A stretch of DNA of 29,055 nt from Rhizosphaericola sp047606825 (GCA_047606825.1 JASGDY010000011.1:1-29055); one strand, 5' to 3'. Numbered from the stretch's first letter, positions 6,923 to 16,248 are shown. Numbers and translations are program-made. Notes: generated by a model not told the origin, from the sequence alone.

Positions 6923-9421
6923 CTACCACTCCACCACCACCTTAAAATTCAATAACCTTGGCGTCAACCTATTGGGTAAAGGATAAAGGTTATTGTTATA
7001 GTCCTTAATCAACGTATAACTGATGATATTGGAACGGTCAATAAGGTTAAAGACCTCGATGCTCCCCCAAATATTTTTAAATGCCGCAAAAGGATTGTGG
7101 CTGCGGTGCGGCTGCATACCGTCAAACAACAAAGTGCTAAAACCAATATCCACACGCACATAAGGGTCAATCTGCAAACTGTTGCGGTACTGCGCACTTC
7201 CCGGAACGTTGTACGGCAGGTTGCTGCCATAAATCATGTTGAGGTGGACTTTGTTGTTTTTGTTGGTCGTCAGGTAATCTTGGAAAAACATACCGACGGT
7301 CACCCGTCGGTCGGTTGGGCGGCGCAGCCAACCCACTGGAATTTCTTCGGTAGCAACAGGTGTTTCGTCCGTGGTATTAGCGGTGATGACCTCACCCGAC
7401 GCGTTGAGAAACTGCGTGTAGTTGAGACCGTCTATTTTTTCCATGGATTTCATATAACCTATGCTGAACCAGCTTTCCGCGTCTTTGACGAGGTCGGCAA
7501 ACAGGCGCATTTCCGCACCGTAAGTGTAGGCTTTGGCGTTGTTGTTGCCGTAGTAGCGGATACGCACGTTGTCGATGTCGTAAGGGTCTACGTCCTTCAT
7601 GTTTTTGTAGTAGGCTTCCGCGACGAGTTTGACAGGTCTTTGTCCAATGGTAAAAAAATAGTCCGCTCCCGCACTTGCCTGTATGCTTTTCTGCGCTTTC
7701 AGTTCTTTGTTGATTGTGCCATCGTAAGCCAACATTTCACGGTAAAACGGCGGTTGGTCATAGATGCCGACTGCACCTTTGAACACGATGTCTTTTTCCC
7801 ATGACTTGGGTTGGAATGAAAAAGAAACGCGCGGCGACAACAGGAATTGTTTGTTCAAAGTATTGTAGTTGTAGCGGATACCGGGCTGTATGGTGAAAAT
7901 ATTCTTTTCGCCCCATTGTATATTATCCTGGACGAAACCGGTCGTCCGAGCCAGCGAAAAGCGGGAATCGTCGAGCATCCAGTCATTTAAAACCAGTTCG
8001 TCACCGTTGGTATTGGGCAAGGCATATCCGGCGGAGTCCAGATACGTCCATTGGTTGATTTTGCTGTTGACGGACTGTCTTTCGAGCAACAAACCCCATT
8101 GCAAAAAATGTTTTCCCGTGCGCCACGAACCTTTATGCTGCGCGGTCCACAGGTCGATTTTCAGGCTGTTGCGCGAATAGTTGATATTGCTTCCTTGTCC
8201 CAAAATGCTGGACTCTCCGTTTTCGCCCGCGTCCAGGCTATACGTCGCAGCAATGTCGCTGTTCTGCGCTTCTCGGTCGCCATAATGCGAAAACAACCAC
8301 TTAAGCTGTACGTTTTTGCTGACTTGCTTCATCGCGGCCAGCCCGACAAAGTTGGTCGTGTATTTGTCTTTTTCACTTCCCTCAAATGTAAAATTGGCGT
8401 TGATGTCGGCGGTGTACAACGGCGAAAGCACGGATGTCGTCAACTGCAAACTTTGCGGGAAAAACGTAAACTTCGTCCGGTTGTAGTTGCCCAACAATTC
8501 AAAACGCCAATCATTGCCCGCATCATACGTAAACAATCCCTGCACGTCCGACGACGACGGTATATAATTGCCGTCCGTCGCCTGGCTGCTCGTGATGTTG
8601 CGGTTGGTGCGGTTGCGGAGACCAAATAGATACGTAAATTTTTTGTTCCTGGAAACACCTTCCAGATGCAGTCCTTGCTCCAGCATCCCAATATACGCCG
8701 AACCCGCCGCCGTGTCCGGATGCTTGTACGTTACGTCCAGAACCGAGCTCATCTTGTCGCCGTATTTCGCCTGAAAACCACCCATCGAGAACCGCACGTT
8801 TTCCGCCAAGTCAGCGTTGATGAAACTCAGGCCCTCGGACTGCGCATTCTGTATCAAAAAAGGACGGTAGATTTCATAATCGTTGACATAGACAAGGTTT
8901 TCGTCGTAGTTGCCGCCCCGCACGTTGTACTGCGAGGTCAGTTCGTTGTTGCTGCCAACCAAGGTTTTGATAAGACCTTCGATACCACCGATGGGCGATG
9001 GATTTATTTTGGATTTTTTCGGGTCTACATGGATTGTGCCGGGCTGTGTGCGTATGCGGCTGTCCTGCACTTTGACATTGCGCAGTTGCTTGATTTCGGA
9101 TTCCAATACAATCGTGACATGGCGATGCTGGTTTTTATTGAGTTGGTAGCGTCTCTTTTCCGTTTTGTGGTTGAGTCCCGAAAACTCAACCGTAACCATG
9201 ATGCCCGACGGAATCTGCAACGTAAAATAACCCGAATCGTTGCTGACCACGCCTGTCGTCCTACCCGAGCGTGCAATCGCTGCACCTGCGACTGTTTTTT
9301 TTTCCTTGTCCAGAATACGTCCTTCCAGATAACCGATATGCTGTGCACGGGAATGCAACGTACAAAAAACAACCAATAGGGTTGTCAAAAGATTTTGGAA
9401 TATTCGGCTTGGTAACCACAT
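6923..9421 (-). CDS. TonB-dependent outer membrane receptor with carboxypeptidase-regulatory-like domain
   Basis: An 832-residue outer membrane transporter or receptor. It has an N-terminal signal peptide (about 1-26, ending near HSRAQ), a carboxypeptidase-regulatory-like beta domain (about 31-107, starting YLEGRILDKEKKTVAGA), a plug domain (about 140-235, with QYNVRGGNYDENLVYVND), and a long beta-barrel ending in a strand with terminal tryptophan (FKVVVEW), the usual sorting signal. I use ATG 9421; an in-frame TTG at 9436 would lengthen the signal peptide without need. No SusD-like partner, sigma/anti-sigma pair or TonB gene is adjacent, so it is a single-gene unit and the ligand cannot be inferred. 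It is small for the class, closer to the single receptors than to the about 1000-residue SusC group. Confidence 0.9.
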   Translation of the reverse strand: MWLPSRIFQNLLTTLLVVFCTLHSRAQHIGYLEGRILDKEKKTVAGAAIARSGRTTGVVSNDSGYFTLQIPSGIMVTVEFSGLNHKTEKRRYQLNKNQHRHVTIVLESEIKQLRNVKVQDSRIRTQPGTIHVDPKKSKINPSPIGGIEGLIKTLVGSNNELTSQYNVRGGNYDENLVYVNDYEIYRPFLIQNAQSEGLSFINADLAENVRFSMGGFQAKYGDKMSSVLDVTYKHPDTAAGSAYIGMLEQGLHLEGVSRNKKFTYLFGLRNRTNRNITSSQATDGNYIPSSSDVQGLFTYDAGNDWRFELLGNYNRTKFTFFPQSLQLTTSVLSPLYTADINANFTFEGSEKDKYTTNFVGLAAMKQVSKNVQLKWLFSHYGDREAQNSDIAATYSLDAGENGESSILGQGSNINYSRNSLKIDLWTAQHKGSWRTGKHFLQWGLLLERQSVNSKINQWTYLDSAGYALPNTNGDELVLNDWMLDDSRFSLARTTGFVQDNIQWGEKNIFTIQPGIRYNYNTLNKQFLLSPRVSFSFQPKSWEKDIVFKGAVGIYDQPPFYREMLAYDGTINKELKAQKSIQASAGADYFFTIGQRPVKLVAEAYYKNMKDVDPYDIDNVRIRYYGNNNAKAYTYGAEMRLFADLVKDAESWFSIGYMKSMEKIDGLNYTQFLNASGEVITANTTDETPVATEEIPVGWLRRPTDRRVTVGMFFQDYLTTNKNNKVHLNMIYGSNLPYNVPGSAQYRNSLQIDPYVRVDIGFSTLLFDGMQPHRSHNPFAAFKNIWGSIEVFNLIDRSNIISYTLIKDYNNNLYPLPNRLTPRLLNFKVVVEW

Positions 9422-9492
9422 TACAGAAAAGGACAAACGATATGTTTTGCCTTTCTAAACGCCAAAAAGATGGATTTATTTTGATTCTTCGT

Positions 9493-9524
9493 CAAAAGTA
9501 GTGGACCACAGATGGCATAGAAAA
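9493..9524 (-). promoter_or_regulatory. candidate promoter of the TonB receptor gene (TACTTTTG)
   Basis: TACTTTTG on the minus strand (9500-9493) matches TAnnTTTG exactly, with TTTT (9524-9521) exactly 20 nt upstream as a three-of-four match to the -33 box. It predicts a leader of about 65-70 nt before ATG 9421. Confidence 0.5.
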
Positions 9525-9640
9525 TCACGGATGCTTTTTCCGAGCCCATCCGCGTAATCTTGTGAGAAAACAATTTTATGGCTACGAAAACAAATTTTGA
9601 CCACGCTATTTTTAATAGGTTTCCTTCGGAACAATTTTGG

Positions 9641-10984
9641 CTATTTTCCCTTTTTATTAAAAAACAAGAAATACAACGCCAGCCCCACTGCCAATACACC
9701 AATTCCCGGCAGGCAATATTTACTTCCCGCGGTAAAGAACAAAAACAGCCACGCCAGGATGGAAAACAATGCGGGCAATGGATACAGGGGCATTTGGAAT
9801 GGGAGTTCCCTTTTTCTGTTTTGCAGCCGCATCCGTATTACGCCAACAGCCTGCGGAATGAATTGAATAAAAATGCGCGTAATCACGATAAAACTGAACA
9901 CCGACGACGCTTCGCTAAAAAACAGACAAAACAATATTGCAACGCCCCCAAAAATCAACAACACATAATCGGGAAAATGTTTGGTCGGATGCAGGTGCGA
10001 CAGGACTTTGAAGTGCATGCCCTCTTTCGCAGCGGCATAGATAATCCGGGAATAGCCCAGCATCAGCGAAAACAGCGACGAACAGGCGACGACGACCAGT
10101 ATTGCCGTGACGAAATAAGCGACCTGTTTGCCATAGACTTTTTCAAATAAGATACTCAGCAATGGCACATTGCCGTCCTGGACCTGGCTTGCGGGAACGG
10201 AACCTGCGACGACCCATTGCATCCCGATATACAGCAATGCGATAAAGACAATCGACAACAAGATACTGCGCGGAATATTTTTCTGCGGTTGTTTGATTTC
10301 GCCACCAATATGGCAGACATTATAGTAACCCAGATAAGCATACACCGCCTTGGCGGAATACTGCCCGACCAATATCCAAACCGCCGTATTGCACCAATCG
10401 GAAAGGACGGGCATGGATGCGGAATTAGCCGCGAGTATATGGCGGTCAAACGCCACTGCTCCCGTCACGATTGTCCACCCCAACAGAAAAACCATAATGA
10501 CCGACAATACCGTACCAATCTTACCAACCGCGCTGATTTTGCGGTAAAGTAAAGCAACTACAATCAATACGATACCAATCATGACTAATTTGGCCTGCCA
10601 ATAATTTAGAACGACCACATATTTTAAATAATTGACCAGCCCTAAAGTTGCACTCGTCATTACCAACGGCAGGTGCACCGATGTCTGCATACTATACAAA
10701 AACGCAAACATCCGACCCGTTTTCCCTTTGTATATTTTTTGTAAAAAAATAAAACTGCCGCCCGCTTCCGGCCAAGCCGCGCCGAGCTCCGACCATATCA
10801 GTCCATCCGCCAAACTGATAACCGCACCAATCAACCACGGCACCAGACTAAACCTGCCAGGAAATCCCAACAATATAATCGGCAGCGCAACAAATGGACC
10901 AATGCCGACCATGTCAATCATATTGAGCATTGTCGCCTGTCCCAATCCCAAAGCCCTTACCAACCCTTTCTTTTCCTGTTGCAT
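9641..10984 (-). CDS. APC superfamily amino acid permease
   Basis: A 447-residue inner membrane transporter with about twelve hydrophobic segments, fitting the amino acid-polyamine-organocation superfamily. The start has the family's first-helix pattern (residues 11-50: ALGLGQATMLNMIDMVGIG, then PFVALP and GFPGR), where the unwound glycine-containing helix binds the substrate amine and carboxylate. A conserved ELGAAWPEAGG segment (66-76) follows, and later the GGEIKQPQKNIPRS loop (about 228-241) typical of APC permeases. The substrate is not determinable. It begins 36 nt after the stop codon of the DUF4143 ATPase on the same strand, so the two may be co-transcribed, although the short spacer is very A+T-rich and could hold its own promoter. 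The gap 9437-9640 beyond its stop holds only the TonB receptor promoter. Confidence 0.88.
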   Translation of the reverse strand: MQQEKKGLVRALGLGQATMLNMIDMVGIGPFVALPIILLGFPGRFSLVPWLIGAVISLADGLIWSELGAAWPEAGGSFIFLQKIYKGKTGRMFAFLYSMQTSVHLPLVMTSATLGLVNYLKYVVVLNYWQAKLVMIGIVLIVVALLYRKISAVGKIGTVLSVIMVFLLGWTIVTGAVAFDRHILAANSASMPVLSDWCNTAVWILVGQYSAKAVYAYLGYYNVCHIGGEIKQPQKNIPRSILLSIVFIALLYIGMQWVVAGSVPASQVQDGNVPLLSILFEKVYGKQVAYFVTAILVVVACSSLFSLMLGYSRIIYAAAKEGMHFKVLSHLHPTKHFPDYVLLIFGGVAILFCLFFSEASSVFSFIVITRIFIQFIPQAVGVIRMRLQNRKRELPFQMPLYPLPALFSILAWLFLFFTAGSKYCLPGIGVLAVGLALYFLFFNKKGK

Positions 10985-11020
10985 GGAATGTTTTATAAAT
11001 TAAATAAATAGTCTAAATAA

Positions 11021-12178
11021 TTAAATATTCCCTACTTCATGCCACGGAATGACACTTGTCCTTTCATCAATGATTTTTGTTTCGTTGCCACCATAGAGAA
11101 CAATACTTGTCTGGTTGCCCGGCTGGAGTTTTTGCCAGTATTGGATACCTTTCAGCATAGAGGCATTATACTTGGTACCGGCTTTTATTTCAATGGCGGC
11201 AGGATTGTTTTCGCGTTCCAATACCAAGTCCACTTCATTACCTGTACTGTCTCTAAAATAATACATACCGTCTGAAATCCCCGCATTGAAATTGTTTTTC
11301 TTGATTTCTGCGATAATCCAGTTTTCAAATATGCCGCCATAGATGTTCGCTTTTTTTAAGGTATCTGCACTTTTAATATTTAACAAATGGCAAAGTAAAC
11401 CTGTGTCGTAGAAATACAGTTTGGGACTTTTGATAATTCTTTTGTTCATGTTGTTGTACCATGGTTGCAACAAAAAAACAATGTAACTGTTTTCCAGCAA
11501 ACCCAACCACGACAAAATAGTCTTGGTATCTACGCCCACTTGTTTTGACAGTTCATCCCTATTTAAAATCTGTCCTGCATAGTTGGCGCATAAATATAGA
11601 AATCGATTAAATGCCGCAAGGCTTGCAATGTTGCGTATGAGGCGTACGTCCCGTTGTACATACGTCTGTACGTAACTGTTCATCCACTTGTCGGGCTTTA
11701 AGCCCTCTGCCCATATTTCGGGATAGCCGCCTGTCAATATATGTTGGTGTACATTTGTTTTGTTCAGTTTGGCATCGACGAGCTCCGCATAGCTCAATGG
11801 CAACAGCGACAAATAACCGGCTCGTCCCGCCAAGGATTGTGACACCTGTTCCTGCAATAGAAAGTTGTTGGAACCCGTCAATATAAATTGGCCACGTTTG
11901 TTGTTTTTGTCCAATATACCTTGCAGGTAACGGAAGATGACAGGTACGCGCTGTACTTCATCCAATATCGCTCCGTTTTTGTATTGTGCTAAAAACTTTT
12001 CTGGGTTTTCTTCAGCTTGGCCTTGTATCTCCGGGTTTTCAAAACTGAGATACGGTTTGTTGCGACAGAGCATTTTGCTTAATGTTGTCTTGCCACTTTG
12101 GCGCGGCCCTGTTATGCACAACGTCCTAAATTGTTGCAGCATATCTTTTGCTTCCGGCAATATCATCCGCTTTATCAT
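11021..12178 (-). CDS. ATP-binding protein, AAA domain plus DUF4143
   Basis: A 385-residue P-loop ATPase of the AAA_14/DUF4143 type, a common accessory gene of bacteria and archaea whose cellular role is not established. From ATG 12178 the Walker A loop GPRQSGKTT lies at 24-32, the Walker B strand with ILDEVQ near 71-76, and the sensor ILTGSNN near 99-105. A central winged-helix-like part follows. The C-terminal DUF4143 region ends with a nuclease-like GNEVDLVLE ... AIEIKAG pattern (D and E-x-K of the PD-(D/E)xK fold). An earlier in-frame ATG at 12226 is unlikely because the added 16 residues are encoded entirely inside palindromes. ATG 12178 lies four bases past the nearer palindrome. The gene is more A+T-rich than its surroundings, suggesting transfer. 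Confidence 0.85.
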   Translation of the reverse strand: MIKRMILPEAKDMLQQFRTLCITGPRQSGKTTLSKMLCRNKPYLSFENPEIQGQAEENPEKFLAQYKNGAILDEVQRVPVIFRYLQGILDKNNKRGQFILTGSNNFLLQEQVSQSLAGRAGYLSLLPLSYAELVDAKLNKTNVHQHILTGGYPEIWAEGLKPDKWMNSYVQTYVQRDVRLIRNIASLAAFNRFLYLCANYAGQILNRDELSKQVGVDTKTILSWLGLLENSYIVFLLQPWYNNMNKRIIKSPKLYFYDTGLLCHLLNIKSADTLKKANIYGGIFENWIIAEIKKNNFNAGISDGMYYFRDSTGNEVDLVLERENNPAAIEIKAGTKYNASMLKGIQYWQKLQPGNQTSIVLYGGNETKIIDERTSVIPWHEVGNI

Positions 12179-12181
12179 CAG

Positions 12182-12253
12182 GATTCCATTTTTGCAAAAA
12201 TATGCAAAAATGGAATCTAATTCCATATTTACAAAAATTTGTAAATATGGAAT
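12182..12253. repeat. two tandem palindromes ahead of the DUF4143 ATPase gene (likely operator)
   Basis: Palindrome A is GATTCCATTTTTGCA (12182-12196), a 6-nt spacer, and its exact complement at 12203-12217. Palindrome B is ATTCCATATTTACAAA (12220-12235), a 2-nt spacer, and its exact complement at 12238-12253. The arms of A and B are similar to each other (TTCCAT, then A/T-rich bases and CAAA), and TGGAATCTAA recurs 37 bp apart (12211 and 12248), so the unit is duplicated. The spacer side of A also contains an exact TAnnTTTG box on the minus strand (TATTTTTG, 12202-12195), so a bound protein would cover the likely promoter and ribosome entry site. As RNA, hairpin A would end four bases before the start codon. 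Confidence 0.75.
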
Positions 12254-12280
12254 CTAAACCAATCAATCAGTTTTATCATT

Positions 12281-14764
12281 TCAATCCTTTCCCAACGACA
12301 ATAAATTAGCCAATAGACGGTACGCACCGGGAACACCAGCCGGCAATTCACGGAACCAATCATAAACGGAATAGACAAAATAACCTTTGCCATATTGCGT
12401 AACCAATATACCTCCATCCAGATTCTTTTCGTTCGGGTCATGGCTAGCAATGATTGTTTGATAATGGTTGTCCCATGCCGAGGGGAAATACAGTCCTCGC
12501 TCCTGCACCCAACCGTCGAAATCTTTTTGCGTTATTTTGTTGGGAATGTTGAGTGCAGGATGATTTGGATTGACAAACGTCACAGGAGCATTTTCGTCCG
12601 TAACCCTGTCATTGGACAACGTGATGGGATAGGGCCCTATCTTATCCGAAACCAGCCCACGGAACACATTGTACTGCACCATTACATTGCCACCGTTTTT
12701 GCAGTACTGCAACAGGATGTCCTGATAGTGTGCGATTTTCGGCAATGTATTGTAGCCTCGGATACCGACCATGATGGCATCGTATTGCCGTAGTTTTTCA
12801 ACTGCCATATCCTTGTCCTGCAAAAGCGTAACATTGTAGCTAATCTGACGCAAACCGGCAGGTACGTCGTCGCCGGCGCCCATGAGATAGCCGATATTTT
12901 TCCCTTTTGTCTTTATCGCAAAGTTTTCCGCTTTAGCGATGGCCTTGGGCATATATAGCTGCGTTGGAATATGGTCATATTGGATACGGTCTGCACTTAG
13001 ATTAGTCGTGGTGCCATCGACTGTAATATGTGCGGATATAATGCCATTGGGCGTTTCCGTCGATGGTTGTATTCCAAATATCAAATCCGTTTCGTCATTT
13101 GCTGCAAGCTGCACGTCCTGTGAAGCGGGTGTTGCCGTCCAGCCATTTGGCAGGTCAAGCTGCACGATTCCTTTTACGGCATCATTGTTGGACAATACTT
13201 TTATTGTTATCGTTTTTGCTTGGTTGTTGGGAAACATATATGTCACGTTGTCCATATTGACAAAGGCTTTGGGCGTGATGTATAGGGGATTGACGAGCTC
13301 GCCTTTCACGGCATCGACCTGTTTATAACGCACCGGGATTTCATAGGAAAAAGTATCGCCCACAATGTGCATATATAGTTTCGCCGTTATCGCTGGAACG
13401 TTTTCGGGTTGGCCAAGGTCCTGTATGTTCTGGACATGGTACATGTCGTCGTTGTACGGAAGACGCAACCAATAATGTACCGAATAAGGTGCATCTACCG
13501 GAATCTGAATATCGGAACGTACAATAGTTGAAAAATCTTTTTCATTTAATTGTTTATTGATTGTCTGCTCCTGTCCATTAATGGAAAAAGTAATTTTGTC
13601 TAATTGTATCGTTTGATGCGACCGATTGGTAATTTCCGTCGTAACGGAAAGTTTGTCTCCAGGTGAAACTGTTGACTGCGCTGTGTTTGAAGCCATGTAT
13701 AGTCCCAAGATATTTTGGATAATACGCTTTGTTTCTTCTATTTTTTCTCTTTTCCAATAGCTATCTGCCAAGCGGTTGATAGCTTGACAGGCTTTTGTTA
13801 AATAAGGTAAAATCCTGTCCGGCGCACCCATGTCATAATGTGCAATCGCCTGGTCGACATATTGCTGCACCGTTGCGCCTTGCGGTATGCGTGTCCATGT
13901 CGTGTTGATGTCCTCAAACAAATCATTTTTTGCCGTAATGCCCAACGTCGGTTCAAAATATTCCTCGTCGGCATCGCGGTTGCCCGCCGTACCGAATGCC
14001 TGGCTTTTGTGCATACTGCGGCTTTGCGCGGCAATCTCGCCAACGGACATTCCGATATAAGGATTGAATTGCCCAATATTAAAATGTACAAGCCGCGCCG
14101 TGTAGACTTGAAAATCGGAACGATTGGCAAAACTCCACGAACCAGTGTTCCACACCAAACGCTTGACCTGCCAAGGTTTGACATATTGCAGTTGTTCCGG
14201 AAAGGCTTTGGGGTCCGCCGCTGCTTTAAACGCCGCTTCCGCCAATATGGACGATGCGCTGTGTTGTCCGTGTCCGGCACGTGCATCTTTTGGAAAGCGC
14301 GTCATCATTACGTCGGGCTGCAATTTCCGGATAATCCATACCGCATTTGCCAACAAGGTATCCTTGTTCCATTTGGAGAAAACCTCTTCCGGATTTTTGG
14401 AAAAACCGAAGTCGTTGGCCGTCGCGAAATATTGGTTGCCGCCATCTGTCCGCCTTGCCTGCAAGAGTTCCTGCGTTCGGATGATGCCAAGTTTTTCGCG
14501 CAATTCCGAGCCGATGAGGTTCTGCCCACCGTCTCCGCGCGTCAGCGAAAGATAGTTGGTATTGTATAGTTTCTGGTTAGCGTAATAGGCGATGAGAGCG
14601 GTGTTTTCGTCGTCGGGATGTGCTGCCATATATAGGACGGAGCCCAATACATTGAGCTTTTTGAGTTGTAGGAAGATATCGGAGGCGCTTGTTTCTTTGG
14701 GTTTCTGCGTCTGTCCAGTTACGAATGTGAACAGAAAGAATAGTGCGATAATGGTCTTTTGCAT
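12281..14764 (-). CDS. PIG-L family deacetylase-like exported protein with C-terminal amidotransferase-like domain
   Basis: A large exported protein of 827 residues, the usual length of this Bacteroidota group. It has a signal peptide (MQKTIIALFFLFTFVTGQTQ, 1-20), then a PIG-L (LmbE) zinc-dependent deacetylase domain with AAHPDDE (47-53, His49 and Asp52 as expected zinc ligand and base) and GHGQH (164-168). The family usually has GH-x-D/H-H, so Gln167 is not unusual at the variable position. Middle beta domains follow (about 370-620), and the C-terminal part (about 640-827), with YDAIMVGIRGYNT and LLQYCKNGGNVMVQYN, resembles a class I glutamine amidotransferase-like (ThuA-like) fold. Substrate: probably an N-acetylated sugar or glycoconjugate (inference). 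ATG 14764 is chosen because it gives a clean signal peptide; an open frame from 14833 does not. It lies 72 nt downstream of the M28 peptidase gene. Confidence 0.88.
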   Translation of the reverse strand: MQKTIIALFFLFTFVTGQTQKPKETSASDIFLQLKKLNVLGSVLYMAAHPDDENTALIAYYANQKLYNTNYLSLTRGDGGQNLIGSELREKLGIIRTQELLQARRTDGGNQYFATANDFGFSKNPEEVFSKWNKDTLLANAVWIIRKLQPDVMMTRFPKDARAGHGQHSASSILAEAAFKAAADPKAFPEQLQYVKPWQVKRLVWNTGSWSFANRSDFQVYTARLVHFNIGQFNPYIGMSVGEIAAQSRSMHKSQAFGTAGNRDADEEYFEPTLGITAKNDLFEDINTTWTRIPQGATVQQYVDQAIAHYDMGAPDRILPYLTKACQAINRLADSYWKREKIEETKRIIQNILGLYMASNTAQSTVSPGDKLSVTTEITNRSHQTIQLDKITFSINGQEQTINKQLNEKDFSTIVRSDIQIPVDAPYSVHYWLRLPYNDDMYHVQNIQDLGQPENVPAITAKLYMHIVGDTFSYEIPVRYKQVDAVKGELVNPLYITPKAFVNMDNVTYMFPNNQAKTITIKVLSNNDAVKGIVQLDLPNGWTATPASQDVQLAANDETDLIFGIQPSTETPNGIISAHITVDGTTTNLSADRIQYDHIPTQLYMPKAIAKAENFAIKTKGKNIGYLMGAGDDVPAGLRQISYNVTLLQDKDMAVEKLRQYDAIMVGIRGYNTLPKIAHYQDILLQYCKNGGNVMVQYNVFRGLVSDKIGPYPITLSNDRVTDENAPVTFVNPNHPALNIPNKITQKDFDGWVQERGLYFPSAWDNHYQTIIASHDPNEKNLDGGILVTQYGKGYFVYSVYDWFRELPAGVPGAYRLLANLLSLGKD

Positions 14765-14793
14765 CAGTGAAATTAAGGAAAAAAGCGGAATGG

Positions 14794-14840
14794 TTAAAGA
14801 TTGCTGTTCGGGGTTACAAATCCCGAACAGCAATCTTTAA
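14794..14840 (-). repeat. perfect 19-bp inverted repeat spanning the M28 stop codon
   Basis: Bases 14794-14812 and 14822-14840 are exact reverse complements around a 9-nt loop. On the transcribed (minus) strand the stem begins at the last codons of the M28 peptidase, includes its TAA stop, and ends 29 nt before the PIG-L start codon. There is no T-run directly after the stem; the nearest (six Ts) is 13 nt further on. It may act as an intercistronic terminator or attenuator, or as an RNA 3'-end stabiliser that sets different output for the two genes. Confidence 0.7.
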
Positions 14841-16129
14841 GTACCTCCAATAAACGCTTCGACAAGTTTTAAATAATTGTTCCACGCATCGAAAGGCAAA
14901 GAGTTGTAGGTATCGTTGACATCGTGATAGTTGACACCGCCGAGCGTATAAAAGAAAAAAGACGGAACGCCGTGTCGATAAAACCAATAATGGTCACTGT
15001 TGGCCGCCTCACCGCGCTGCTTGATTTCCTTAACGAAATGATAGTGGTCGTTAATGTTTTTAAGCCTATCGTATTGCTTGGTAAATATTGTGCTGTTAAC
15101 GATTTGGATGCCGTCAACGCCGGTTCCCGCCATATCGAAATTACAGAGAAACTTAATCTTTTTCAAGTCCAGCAAAGGATGTGCGACAAAATATTCAGAA
15201 CCTTTCAGTCCCAGTTCTTCCCCTGAAAAAGCAAGAAACGCGATACTGTATTTTGAAGGATGTTTCTGGAAATAACGCATCAACGCCAATATAAAACCTG
15301 AGCCGCTTGCATTGTCGTTCGCACCATAAAATGTCGTCTTCTTTCCCATTTTCCCTAAATGGTCATAGTGTGCGGTAATAACTAAAAACGAATCCGAAAT
15401 TTCCGTTCCTTTAATATATCCGCCAATGTTTTGTGTTTGATAGTTTGTGTCCAGATGGGCATCTATATTGAGTTGTATCGTTTGTGGATTGTTTATTTTT
15501 TTATGCAGCTCGATTAATGGTTTAGGATTTTGGAAAGACAAGACTGTCCATGTCAATTTTTTCGGACTATACAATACAATACCTTTTATAGGCAAGGAAC
15601 TGTCCGCTTGTAGATAACGCATATTTTGGTTGATGGCACTAGTTTCTTCTTTGGATTCGGTGCTGTCTGTACTGTTGTCAAAATATAAAAAACTATCGGC
15701 AGCCTTCCGGACCAAAGCAAACAGGGATAGGGAATCCAACATGTCTCGACGTTGTCCAATCACGATATGGTAACTTCCTTTTATGGACGGATTTGTCGCA
15801 TCAACGAGAAAGTCTACGCCGGGTTGAAGTTTTTGATTATTTAATTGTATTTCCATTTTTTTAGGAAAACAATTGACTGCAACTTTATAGTCTTGGAGAT
15901 ATCGATTGTTGTTGGACGGGAACGGAATCGCACCATTTTTCTTAAATTGTTTTGCGACATACCGGGCAGCTTTCTTATCGCCATTTTGGACATAGCCGCG
16001 ACCTTTGAATGATGCACACGACAACTTTTTCACTATCTTTTTTCCATAATCGGCATCCTGTGCCTGCGTATAACCAACTATAAAAAACAATAGGAAAACG
16101 AAAAGATATTTTGCGTTAAAGTATTTCAT
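14837..16129 (-). CDS. exported M28 family zinc aminopeptidase
   Basis: A 430-residue secreted or periplasmic metallopeptidase with a signal peptide (MKYFNAKYLFVFLLFF, cleavage near TQAQ at 21-24). The M28 co-catalytic zinc ligands are all visible: ITAHYDH (251-257, His254), GANDNASG (269-276, Asp272 bridging), FSGEELGLKGSE (301-312, Glu304 as general base and Glu305 as ligand), NFDMAG (330-335, Asp332) and YHDVNDT (401-407, His402). It would release N-terminal amino acids from peptides. The long N-terminal part (about 45-230) has an inserted PA-like region. It is the first gene of a likely two-gene unit with the PIG-L protein, with the 19-bp inverted repeat between them, and diverges from the SPFH gene across 119 nt. 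Specificity is unknown. Confidence 0.92.
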   Translation of the reverse strand: MKYFNAKYLFVFLLFFIVGYTQAQDADYGKKIVKKLSCASFKGRGYVQNGDKKAARYVAKQFKKNGAIPFPSNNNRYLQDYKVAVNCFPKKMEIQLNNQKLQPGVDFLVDATNPSIKGSYHIVIGQRRDMLDSLSLFALVRKAADSFLYFDNSTDSTESKEETSAINQNMRYLQADSSLPIKGIVLYSPKKLTWTVLSFQNPKPLIELHKKINNPQTIQLNIDAHLDTNYQTQNIGGYIKGTEISDSFLVITAHYDHLGKMGKKTTFYGANDNASGSGFILALMRYFQKHPSKYSIAFLAFSGEELGLKGSEYFVAHPLLDLKKIKFLCNFDMAGTGVDGIQIVNSTIFTKQYDRLKNINDHYHFVKEIKQRGEAANSDHYWFYRHGVPSFFFYTLGGVNYHDVNDTYNSLPFDAWNNYLKLVEAFIGGT

Positions 16130-16248
16130 TTTTTCTTGACTTTATATTCCGCAATATAAATATTTCAAAAATTACACGAGCGGTAAACTGTCCAACATAC
16201 AAAGACCTTATCTTTATTCAGTCATTTTCACTTTTAAAAAATTGAGCT

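Noticed and set aside
7097..9379. Several long plus-strand frames inside the TonB receptor gene
   Set aside because: All are antisense to a continuous receptor frame with signal peptide, plug and barrel end. None has a plausible start region or domain.
12226..12228. Upstream ATG for the DUF4143 ATPase
   Set aside because: The added 16 residues are encoded entirely in the palindromes and do not resemble the family N-terminus; ATG 12178 fits better.
12182..12253. CRISPR-like array
   Set aside because: There are only two units, each itself palindromic, with no spacers of constant length and no cas genes.
14764..14833. Longer N-terminus for the PIG-L protein starting at 14833
   Set aside because: The extra residues come from the inverted repeat and would bury the signal peptide. 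The start at 14764 gives a normal one.
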